7,189 nt of DNA, taken from NCBI GenBank assembly GCA_003644825.1, contig QNDJ01000071.1:1-7189 (forward strand), given 5' to 3'. This document shows positions 1 through 5,973 of this stretch, piece by piece. The translations under genes were made by a program, and so were the position numbers. The notes below the pieces were generated by a model. The model worked only from the letters and a program-made list of their open reading frames with translations. It searched no databases and was not told where the DNA came from. Within the stretch, counting starts at the first letter, position 1; each line of letters starts with the position of its first letter. The stretch is from B21-G16 sp003644825 [NCBI: Candidatus Zhuqueibacterota bacterium] (GTDB lineage: Bacteria > SM23-31 > B21-G16).

Positions 1-92
1 CATCAGGATAGATTGATTGACATATATACTTAATTTTTAACTGAAAAAACATCTATTTTTAACCCTTCTTTTTAACATTATCTGGAGGTAAA
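1..92 (+). promoter_or_regulatory. 5' leader of the S9 peptidase gene with possible promoter and strong ribosome binding site
   Basis: This short AT-rich stretch precedes the peptidase gene. A strong Shine-Dalgarno sequence GGAGGT lies at 84-89, four bases before the next-in-line ATG at 93 when counted from GGAGG, which fixes the start. A perfect TTGACA hexamer sits at 17-22, but no good -10 box lies 16-18 bp downstream of it. TATACT at 25-30 resembles a -10 box, but nothing convincing stands in its -35 position. Promoter assignment is therefore weak. In frame 1 the first ten codons are open and then hit TAA at 31-33, so the region could also hold the tail of an upstream gene. This cannot be decided from the window. 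Confidence 0.35.
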
Positions 93-2099
93 ATGAGATA
101 TTTTAAATTATTATTGATAGTGCTATTCTTCTTTACTATACAACTTTTTGCTCAGGAAAAACATTCAATTACATTTGATGATTTTATAAAAATTAAAAGA
201 ATTAATAGCCTAAAAATTTCTCCTGATGGAAAATGGATAGCTTTTGTAATTACCGAAATGAACAAAGAAAAAAACAACAGCAACACCGATATATGGATTA
301 CATCGACAGATGGTGGTGAACTAAAAAGAATTACCACCAGTGAAAATGCTGATTTCAACCCTGAATGGTCTCCTGATTCAAATGAGCTTGCCTTTATATC
401 AACAAGAAGTGGTTCTCCACAAATCTGGAAAATAAATATAAATGGCGGAGAAGCTAAACAAATAACAAATATCCATACAGGAGTATCCGGTATAGTATGG
501 TCTCCTGATGGAAAATATTTTCTATTCTCGTCAAGTGTTTACCCTGATTGCAAAAACGATAAAGAAAAATTGAAAAGTAAGGTCAAAGCAAAAATATTCA
601 ATGAACTCCTGTACAGACACTGGAATTCCTGGAGAGATGGTAAATACAATCATCTTTTTATTATTTCTTCCAGTGGAAAAGATTATAAAGATTTAACCCC
701 TGGAAAACATGATGTTCCACCAATTTCGCTTGGAGGAAGTATCGACTATTCTTTCTCACCCGATGGAAAAGAGATATGCTTCACGATGAATGAAGAAAAA
801 ATAGTTGCAACAAGCACCAATAACGACCTGTTTATCATAACCGTTGATAATAAAAAAACCATAAAAATAACAAATAATCCTGCAAATGATAATTCTCCAA
901 AATATTCACCTGATGGAAAATATATAGCATACAGGGCTCAGATGGTGCCCGGTTTTGAATCCGATAGATACCGCCTTATGCTATATAATAGAAAAAACAG
1001 AAAAATTAAAAACCTAACCGAAAACTTTGATAGATGGGTAGGCGATTTTACCTGGGCACCTGATAGCAAAAAAATCTATTTCACTGCTGATGATATGGGA
1101 TTTTCACCGGTATATTCGGTCTCAATCGAAGGAAATGATGTTAAAAAAATAATAGATAAAACTTATAATACAAATTTAAATATAACACCAGACGGACAGT
1201 TCCTCATCTTTGCAAGACAGAGCCTGAATCATCCTGTTGATATTTACAAATCAAATATAAATGGTTCAAATGTTATAAAATTAACTGATATTAATAAAAA
1301 CCTTCTTGATGAAATTGAAATGAACAAGGGGGAAGAATTCTGGTATAGTGGTGCCGGAGGAACAAAGATTCACGGATTCCTGCTAAAACCACCTTTTTTT
1401 GATTTATCAAAAAAATACCCGATGGTATTTTTAATTCACGGTGGACCTCAGGGAAGCTGGAGCGACCAGTTCCATTATAGATGGAATGCTCAGATGTTTG
1501 CCTCTCCTGGATTTGTTGTTGTAATGACCAATCCGAGAGGAAGCACTGGATATGGACAGAAGTTCATCAATGAAATAAGTGGTGATTGGGGTGGAAAATG
1601 TTATATTGACCTTATGAATGGAGTTGACTATGTCCTGGAAAACTTCCCTTTCATTGACAGAGAAAAAATAGCTGCTGCCGGGGCTTCATTCGGCGGATAT
1701 ATGATAAACTGGATTGAAGGGCACACAAACAGATTCAAATGTCTTATATCTCACGATGGTATTTTTAATCTGACAAGCTTTTATTTTGCAACAGAAGAAT
1801 TATGGTTTCCTGAATGGGAATTCAAAGGAACACCCTGGACAAACAAACAAATCTATGAAAAATTTTCACCTCATAATTATGTTCAGAATTTTAAAACTCC
1901 AATGCTTATAATACACGGAGAACAGGATTTTAGAGTAACTGTTGGCGAGGGAATTCAGCTTTTTACAGCACTTCAACGTATGGGGGTTCCTTCAAAATTA
2001 ATATACTTTCCGGATGAAGGGCACTTTGTAACCAAACCCCTTAATGCAGAATTGTGGTACAAAAATATTCACCTGTGGCTTAAAAAATATCTAAAATAG
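93..2099 (+). CDS. Exported S9-family serine peptidase (prolyl oligopeptidase / acylaminoacyl-peptidase type)
   Basis: This 668-residue protein is a secreted or periplasmic peptidase of the S9 clan, which removes residues from or cleaves short peptides. Residues 1-20 form a signal peptide: a basic start (MRYFK), a hydrophobic core and a likely cut after LFA, before QEK. There is no lipobox Cys. Residues 40 to about 400 carry seven SPDG-like beta-propeller motifs (43, 93, 137, 222, 272, 322 and 365), matching the seven-bladed propeller that gates S9 active sites. Blades 3 and 4 are separated by a longer insert (about 150-190). The C-terminal alpha/beta-hydrolase domain (about 410-668) has the HGGP oxyanion-region motif at 449-452, the nucleophile elbow GASFGGY with Ser532, Asp612 in GEQDFRV and His644 in DEGHF. 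The triad is therefore complete. Length is normal for the S9C-type enzymes. The gene stands alone on the plus strand and converges on the VOC gene. Exact specificity (acylaminoacyl, dipeptidyl or oligopeptidase) cannot be read from the sequence. Confidence 0.93.
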   Translation: MRYFKLLLIVLFFFTIQLFAQEKHSITFDDFIKIKRINSLKISPDGKWIAFVITEMNKEKNNSNTDIWITSTDGGELKRITTSENADFNPEWSPDSNELAFISTRSGSPQIWKININGGEAKQITNIHTGVSGIVWSPDGKYFLFSSSVYPDCKNDKEKLKSKVKAKIFNELLYRHWNSWRDGKYNHLFIISSSGKDYKDLTPGKHDVPPISLGGSIDYSFSPDGKEICFTMNEEKIVATSTNNDLFIITVDNKKTIKITNNPANDNSPKYSPDGKYIAYRAQMVPGFESDRYRLMLYNRKNRKIKNLTENFDRWVGDFTWAPDSKKIYFTADDMGFSPVYSVSIEGNDVKKIIDKTYNTNLNITPDGQFLIFARQSLNHPVDIYKSNINGSNVIKLTDINKNLLDEIEMNKGEEFWYSGAGGTKIHGFLLKPPFFDLSKKYPMVFLIHGGPQGSWSDQFHYRWNAQMFASPGFVVVMTNPRGSTGYGQKFINEISGDWGGKCYIDLMNGVDYVLENFPFIDREKIAAAGASFGGYMINWIEGHTNRFKCLISHDGIFNLTSFYFATEELWFPEWEFKGTPWTNKQIYEKFSPHNYVQNFKTPMLIIHGEQDFRVTVGEGIQLFTALQRMGVPSKLIYFPDEGHFVTKPLNAELWYKNIHLWLKKYLK

Positions 2100-2108
2100 A
2101 AAAACTTT

Positions 2109-2459
2109 TTATTTTCCTGCCTGAAATAAACCTAAGAAATTCCCTTCCGGATCAGAAAAAATTGCAAACCACCCGGTTTCAGGAATTTCCGTTCTCGGAG
2201 TAATGATTTTACCACCGGCTTTCTCAATCTTTTTTAACATCCTGCCAATATCTTCAACCATTATATAAATTAAAATACCACCTGAAGTTATCTTATCCAC
2301 TTTAGGAAATCCACCCCCAGGAGATTCACCGGTATCAAATACAGCATAATCATTCTCAGGAATATATTCTATTTTCCACCCAAAAACTTCTCCGTAAAAC
2401 CCAGTAGAAACATTAAAATCTACTGTTGGTATTTCTATATGACATATATTATTTGGCAT
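2109..2459 (-). CDS. VOC-family (glyoxalase/bleomycin-resistance fold) protein
   Basis: This 116-residue single-domain protein is probably cytosolic. Its start, with CHIEIP at 6-11 followed by FYGEVFGW at 21-28, and its end, with FSDPEGNFLGLFQ, are the two paired beta-alpha-beta-beta-beta modules typical of the vicinal-oxygen-chelate superfamily. His7 is at the position of the first metal ligand in catalytic members, and Glu9 follows in the usual H-x-E pattern. The family includes glyoxalases, dioxygenases, epimerases and drug-binding proteins. This subgroup of short stand-alone proteins mostly lacks an assigned reaction, so no substrate is proposed. It is the last gene of the minus-strand train, 35 bp after hutU. 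No convincing Shine-Dalgarno sequence precedes its ATG. The gap instead holds two small inverted repeats, so translation may be weak or coupled to hutU. Its stop lies 9 bp from that of the convergent peptidase gene. Confidence 0.88.
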   Translation of the reverse strand: MPNNICHIEIPTVDFNVSTGFYGEVFGWKIEYIPENDYAVFDTGESPGGGFPKVDKITSGGILIYIMVEDIGRMLKKIEKAGGKIITPRTEIPETGWFAIFSDPEGNFLGLFQAGK

Positions 2460-2461
2460 AT

Positions 2462-2491
2462 CAAATTATATATTTGCCTGTAAAATACAGG
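2462..2491 (-). other. Two adjacent small inverted repeats in the hutU-VOC gap
   Basis: Reading the minus strand from just after the hutU stop, CCTGTA-TTT-TACAGG (2491-2477) is a perfect 6-bp inverted repeat with a 3-base loop. It is followed immediately by CAAAT-ATATA-ATTTG (2476-2462), a 5-bp repeat that ends two bases before the VOC start codon at 2459. There is no U-run, so this does not look like an intrinsic terminator. Together the repeats occupy almost the whole gap where a ribosome binding site would be expected. They could be an RNA-processing or 3'-end protecting element, or chance structure in AT-rich DNA. The repeats are seen directly; the role is inferred. Confidence 0.4.
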
Positions 2492-2494
2492 TTT

Positions 2495-4138
2495 TCACAT
2501 CATTGGAATTTTAACACCTTTCTCTTTTGCAACTTCAATTGCCCTTTCATAACCAGCATCGACATGCCTCATAATTCCTGTTCCGGGGTCATTTGTAAGA
2601 ACTCTCTTCAATCGAGCCTCTGCCTGAGGTGTTCCATCTGCAACAATCACCATCCCTGCATGTAACGAGTTACCTATTCCAACTCCACCACCATTATGAA
2701 ATGATACCCAGCTTGCTCCTGATACAGCATTTAATAATGCATTAAGAAGAGGCCAGTCAGCAATAGCATCACTACCGTCCTTCATACCTTCTGTCTCTCT
2801 ATTTGGAGATGCTACTGAACCACTATCAAGATGGTCTCTACCAATAACAATAGGAGCCTTAACCTTTCCATCTCTAACAAGGTTATTAAAAATTATGCCC
2901 ATTTTATCTCTTTCACCATAACCAAGCCAGCATATTCTTGCGGGTAAGCCCTGAAATTTAACCTTTTTCTGAGCCATTCTAATCCAGCGTTCCAGAGGTT
3001 TATTTTCAGGAAAAGTTTGTAAAAGAGCTTCATCCGTTGTAAAGATATCTTCCGGGTCTCCAGATAGAGCAACCCATCTAAAAGGTCCCTTTCCCTCACA
3101 GAATAAAGGTCTGATATATGCTGGAACAAATCCAGGAAAATTAAAGGCATTTTCGACCCCTGCTTTTTTCGCCTGTCCCCTTATATTATTTCCGTAATCA
3201 AAAGTTACAGCACCCATTTTCTGTAAATCCAGCATCGCTTTAACATGGATAGCAATTGAAGACATTGCTCTTTTTATATACTCATCCGGGTCTGATTTTC
3301 TTAACTCTTCTGCCTGCTCAATACTTAAACCAGCAGGAATATATCCATTTAAAGCATCATGAGCAGAAGTCTGATCAGTAAGAAGATCTGGCACAACTTT
3401 TCTTTTCACAATTTCCGGAAGTACCTCTGCACAGTTACCCAATAACCCGATAGAGATAGCTTCTTTTCTTTCTTTAGCTTCAAGAGCTATTTTTAAAGCT
3501 TCATCCAGATTTTCAGTCATTCTGTCAAGATAATTAGTTTCGAGTCTTCTTTTTATTCTTTTAGGGTCAACTTCCACACCAATAAAAACACCCTCGTTCA
3601 TAGTAGCAGCCAGAGGTTGTGCACCACCCATTCCACCGAGACCACCACTCAGAACAAGCTTACCCTTTAAACTACCACCAAAATGCCTGTTAGCAGCAGC
3701 AGCAAATGTCTCATAGGTCCCCTGTAATATGCCCTGGGTTCCTATATATATCCAGCTTCCTGCTGTCATCTGACCATACATTGTTAATCCGAGCTTTTCA
3801 TATTCAAGGAAATGTTCAAAACTACTCCATGCAGGAACTAAATTAGAATTTGCAATCAAAACACGAGGCGAATCTTCAGTGGTTTTAAATATACCAACCG
3901 GTTTCCCCGACTGAACCAGAAGAGTTTCATCATTTTCAAGTTCTTTAAGGCTGTTTATAATTGCATTATAACAATCCCAGTTTCGAGCAGCTTTTCCTGT
4001 TCCTCCGTATATAATCAATTCTTCAGGTTTTTCAGCAACATCCGGGTCAAGGTTATTCATTAGCATACGCATAGCTGCTTCCTGAAGCCATCCTTTACAT
4101 GATATTTTATTCCCTCTTGGAGCTCTTACTTCTACCAT
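2495..4138 (-). CDS. hutU: Urocanate hydratase (urocanase)
   Basis: This cytosolic enzyme adds water to urocanate to give 4-imidazolone-5-propanoate, the second step of histidine degradation, using tightly bound NAD+ as an electrophilic cofactor. The 547 residues match the usual bacterial length of about 550-560. Recognisable family blocks run the whole length: RAPRG near the start, [11 protein letters not shown] at 26-36, [11 protein letters not shown] at 44-54, the glycine-rich [12 protein letters not shown] at 164-175, the urocanase signature [16 protein letters not shown] at 395-410 with Cys403 (equivalent to the conserved active-site-region Cys410 of Pseudomonas), and [11 protein letters not shown] at 481-491. 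The ATG at 4138 is supported by GAGGTG at 4145-4150, six bases upstream. The gene lies 34 bp after tonB and 35 bp before the VOC gene, probably in one transcript. No other hut genes or HutC-type regulator are visible, which is unusual because hut genes generally cluster. The reading frame is intact and the assignment is near certain. Confidence 0.98.
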   Translation of the reverse strand: MVEVRAPRGNKISCKGWLQEAAMRMLMNNLDPDVAEKPEELIIYGGTGKAARNWDCYNAIINSLKELENDETLLVQSGKPVGIFKTTEDSPRVLIANSNLVPAWSSFEHFLEYEKLGLTMYGQMTAGSWIYIGTQGILQGTYETFAAAANRHFGGSLKGKLVLSGGLGGMGGAQPLAATMNEGVFIGVEVDPKRIKRRLETNYLDRMTENLDEALKIALEAKERKEAISIGLLGNCAEVLPEIVKRKVVPDLLTDQTSAHDALNGYIPAGLSIEQAEELRKSDPDEYIKRAMSSIAIHVKAMLDLQKMGAVTFDYGNNIRGQAKKAGVENAFNFPGFVPAYIRPLFCEGKGPFRWVALSGDPEDIFTTDEALLQTFPENKPLERWIRMAQKKVKFQGLPARICWLGYGERDKMGIIFNNLVRDGKVKAPIVIGRDHLDSGSVASPNRETEGMKDGSDAIADWPLLNALLNAVSGASWVSFHNGGGVGIGNSLHAGMVIVADGTPQAEARLKRVLTNDPGTGIMRHVDAGYERAIEVAKEKGVKIPMM

Positions 4139-4144
4139 TTTTTA

Positions 4145-4150
4145 CACCTC
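4145..4150 (-). promoter_or_regulatory. Ribosome binding site of hutU
   Basis: GAGGTG on the minus strand, six bases before the hutU ATG, is a good Shine-Dalgarno match. It lies inside the short tonB-hutU gap, so hutU can be translated independently from a shared transcript. Confidence 0.75.
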
Positions 4151-4172
4151 ACAAAACTTTTCTTATGTTAAT

Positions 4173-4943
4173 TCATTTCAACTGAAATTTGAAGGTAATT
4201 ACCCCCTCCTGTTTTACCTGGGGTGCAATAGATTCTAATTTGTTAAATCTCCACTTCTTAAGAGCTTCCATACACAAATTTTCTAAGGTGCTTTCTCCCT
4301 TTTCAAGAGGAATCATATCCCCTACAGTACCATCCGGTAGAACAAAAAACTTTATTTTAATAGTTACTTCTTTATTAATTCCTTCTGGATATTTAGGTAT
4401 ATCTCCGCTTATTTTAACTCTGGTTCCTGCCATCCAATCAATCGAAAAACTCTCTGCTGATTTTAACGGCATTTCAGGTTCTGGAGTAATACTTTCTTTT
4501 AATATCCTGTTACTTATTCTTAACCCTTCTAAATCTTTTTCTTTTTTTTCTGGTTTTATTAAATCCTTTATTTTTCTTACCGGTTCTTTTTTCAATTCAT
4601 CAACAGGTGGCAGTTTATCTAATAAACTACTTTTTTCTTCTATGATTCCGATTTTTTTGTTTACTTTATATGGTATTTCTGGTTTTTCAAGGTCATTGAA
4701 GCTTCTTTTTGGTAACTCTACAAGTTCTTTTTTTGCCGGTAAAGTTTTTTGAATAACTTGAGGTTTAGATTCTACTTTTTTTATTTCACTAACATCAGCA
4801 AGTTCCACTACACTATACTCAGGAATTTCCGTCTTTACTTCAACAGTTACAAGAAGAAAAAGCACCAATACAAGAATATGTATTATGAAAGAACCTATAA
4901 TACTTATTCTTTCCTCGATATGTTTTTCTTTTTCTTCCAACAT
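4173..4943 (-). CDS. tonB: TonB-family energy-transducing protein
   Basis: This 256-residue inner-membrane-anchored periplasmic protein passes energy from ExbB-ExbD to outer-membrane receptors. A single membrane helix (about 13-34) follows a short charged cytoplasmic tail. It contains Ser18-x-x-x-His22, the same spacing as the Ser16/His20 pair in the E. coli TonB helix, His20 being essential there. Residues 35 to about 175 are a highly charged Lys/Glu/Pro spacer suited to spanning the periplasm, without the regular Pro-Lys and Pro-Glu repeats of E. coli. The C-terminal domain (about 180-256) has the TonB pattern: YP at 185-186, LPDGTVGD at 202-209 and ALKKWRF at 227-233. I chose the ATG at 4943 over an upstream in-frame TTG at 4964: the ATG is 1 bp after the exbD stop and has AGAGAGA seven bases upstream. 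TolA is a less likely alternative, because no tolB or pal is near and a receptor gene is. Confidence 0.9.
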   Translation of the reverse strand: MLEEKEKHIEERISIIGSFIIHILVLVLFLLVTVEVKTEIPEYSVVELADVSEIKKVESKPQVIQKTLPAKKELVELPKRSFNDLEKPEIPYKVNKKIGIIEEKSSLLDKLPPVDELKKEPVRKIKDLIKPEKKEKDLEGLRISNRILKESITPEPEMPLKSAESFSIDWMAGTRVKISGDIPKYPEGINKEVTIKIKFFVLPDGTVGDMIPLEKGESTLENLCMEALKKWRFNKLESIAPQVKQEGVITFKFQLK

Positions 4944-4944
4944 T

Positions 4945-5343
4945 TTACATTCTCTCTGTTGCAATGAGAAACCTTACAGCTCCAGCTTTTTTTGCTAAAT
5001 CCATAACTTCAACAACCCTCTGAAACATAATATCTTTATCTGCCTTAATAACTATAACCTGTTGTTCTTTCCTTTTCAATTCCTGCTGCAATAAAGCTGG
5101 AAGGGTTCCCAGTGTTACAAGTTCATCATTTAAATATAAAGAACCATCTTTTAAAACTGAAACAGTAATACTCCTCTCAGTATGCATCTCTGATGTTTCC
5201 GATTGAGGAAGTTTCACCTTTATGCCCGGTTGGACAATAAAAGAAGAAGAAAGAAGAAAAAATATCAGTAAAAGTAGAACAATATCTGTCAAAGATGAAA
5301 AATTAAAAGTGCTGAGTAATTTGTTCTCTGTCTTTAAATTCAT
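4945..5343 (-). CDS. exbD: ExbD/TolR-family biopolymer transport protein
   Basis: This is the 132-residue partner of ExbB in the proton-driven inner-membrane motor. It has a short cytoplasmic tail, one membrane helix (about 18-36) and a periplasmic domain. The helix begins SSLTDIVLLLL, where Asp20 corresponds to the essential membrane-embedded Asp25 of E. coli ExbD. The periplasmic part shows the usual family pattern: VQPGIKVKLPQ at 37-47 and the KADKDI...VVEVMDLAKKAGA block at about 100-122. Length is normal for the family. The start must be the ATG at 5343, because any later Met would remove the helix. That ATG lies 41 bp inside the 3' end of exbB, and its stop lies 1 bp before the tonB ATG (ATGTAAAATG), which points to translational coupling through the three genes. 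TolR is the alternative name, but the adjacent tonB and receptor favour ExbD. Confidence 0.93.
   Translation of the reverse strand: MNLKTENKLLSTFNFSSLTDIVLLLLIFFLLSSSFIVQPGIKVKLPQSETSEMHTERSITVSVLKDGSLYLNDELVTLGTLPALLQQELKRKEQQVIVIKADKDIMFQRVVEVMDLAKKAGAVRFLIATERM
4951..4957 (-). promoter_or_regulatory. Weak ribosome binding site that decides the tonB start
   Basis: AGAGAGA on the minus strand lies seven bases before the ATG at 4943, inside the last codons of exbD. It supports the ATG over the TTG at 4964. It is a poor match to the consensus, so tonB is probably translated mainly by ribosomes finishing exbD one base upstream. Confidence 0.5.
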
Positions 5344-5959
5344 CCTCTTTTTCCTCGTATAAAAGGTCTATTAATTCATTGGAAACATGTTCAATTTCAT
5401 GAACAAACCTCTGAACCTTTGTAAATAGATAGTTATAAAAAATATAAGTAGGAATACCAACAATCAATCCTGCAGCGGTTGTAATCAAAGCCTCCCAGAT
5501 TCCTCCAGCCAGAACAGCTGCATTTACATTACCACCAAGACTTTGAATTTGCATAAACGCTCTTATCATTCCTGTAACGGTTCCAAGAAACCCTAAAAGT
5601 GGGGCTGCTCCTGCAATAGTTGCAAGTATACTGAGTCTTCTTTCAAGGTAATAGATTTCCTCTCTTCCTGCACTTTCAATAGATTCCCTGGTTTCTTCTT
5701 TATCCTTCCCACTTTTGATAAGCCCTTTTCTTAAGACTTTCGCAACAGGACCAGGAGAGTTTTTACAGAGCGAAATAGCCTCCGCTATGTTATCCTTAAT
5801 TATATAGCTCCGAAGTTTAATCATAAATGTTCTCGTATTCATTCTTGCTTTTCTGAGGGTTATCCATCTCTCAATAATGATTGCAGCAGCTATAAAAGAA
5901 CACAAAACAATAGGGATCATTAACCAACCCCCTTTTACTACCACACTGAATAAATTCAT
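5303..5959 (-). CDS. exbB: ExbB/TolQ/MotA-family proton channel protein
   Basis: This 218-residue inner-membrane protein forms, with ExbD, the proton channel that powers TonB. Three membrane helices are visible: about 8-30 (starting GGWLMIPIV), about 111-135 and about 150-178. The core shows the family blocks AAPLLGFLGTVTGMI at 118-132 and GGIWEALITTAAGLIVGIP at 152-170. Glu156 and Thr161 have the same spacing as the functional Glu176 and Thr181 of E. coli ExbB. The cytoplasmic loop between helices 1 and 2 (about 31-110) is the usual size. The ATG at 5959 has an excellent TAGGAGGT site just upstream. The gene follows the receptor stop by 14 bp and overlaps exbD by 41 bp. TolQ is the alternative, but no tolB or pal is present. 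Confidence 0.93.
   Translation of the reverse strand: MNLFSVVVKGGWLMIPIVLCSFIAAAIIIERWITLRKARMNTRTFMIKLRSYIIKDNIAEAISLCKNSPGPVAKVLRKGLIKSGKDKEETRESIESAGREEIYYLERRLSILATIAGAAPLLGFLGTVTGMIRAFMQIQSLGGNVNAAVLAGGIWEALITTAAGLIVGIPTYIFYNYLFTKVQRFVHEIEHVSNELIDLLYEEKEDEFKDREQITQHF
5351..5356 (-). promoter_or_regulatory. Ribosome binding site of exbD inside exbB
   Basis: GAGGAA on the minus strand lies seven bases before the exbD ATG at 5343, within codons of exbB that encode its acidic tail (EEKEDE, 202-207). A second AGAGG directly abuts the ATG and is too close to act. The site supports the 5343 start despite the 41-bp overlap. Confidence 0.6.
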
Positions 5960-5963
5960 TTTA

Positions 5964-5969
5964 CCTCCT
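5964..5969 (-). promoter_or_regulatory. Ribosome binding site of exbB
   Basis: AGGAGG on the minus strand is a perfect Shine-Dalgarno core, four bases before the ATG at 5959, in the 14-bp gap after the receptor stop. The surrounding GGAGGTAAAATG is identical to the sequence before the peptidase ATG at 93. Confidence 0.85.
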
Positions 5970-5973
5970 AAAT

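Noticed and set aside
17-45. Sigma-70-type promoter built on TTGACA at 17-22
   Set aside because: No acceptable -10 box occurs at 16-18 bp spacing; TATACT at 25-30 is far too close. It is kept only as a weak note in the leader entry.
152-358. Minus-strand open frame inside the S9 peptidase gene
   Set aside because: It is hydrophobic low-complexity sequence lying wholly inside the propeller-coding region of a clear gene on the other strand.
2093-2115. Bidirectional intrinsic terminator between the convergent genes
   Set aside because: The repeat is entirely A-T apart from bulge and centre, and its central loop would be a single base, so a stable hairpin is not credible.
2426-3150. Open frames at 2426-2665 (+) and 2893-3150 (-) overlapping hutU
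   Set aside because: Both fall within the strongly conserved hutU reading frame and show no family resemblance of their own.
4189-4967. Two plus-strand open frames (4189-4752 and 4749-4967) opposite tonB
   Set aside because: They are antisense to a well-supported tonB, have no recognisable domain, and their biased composition (runs of Phe, Ser, Tyr) mirrors the Lys/Glu-rich tonB spacer.
5303-5959. Calling exbB-exbD-tonB as tolQ-tolR-tolA
   Set aside because: No tolB, pal or ybgF-like gene is nearby, the third gene has a TonB-type C-terminal domain and S-x3-H helix motif, and a receptor-like barrel gene is immediately upstream.
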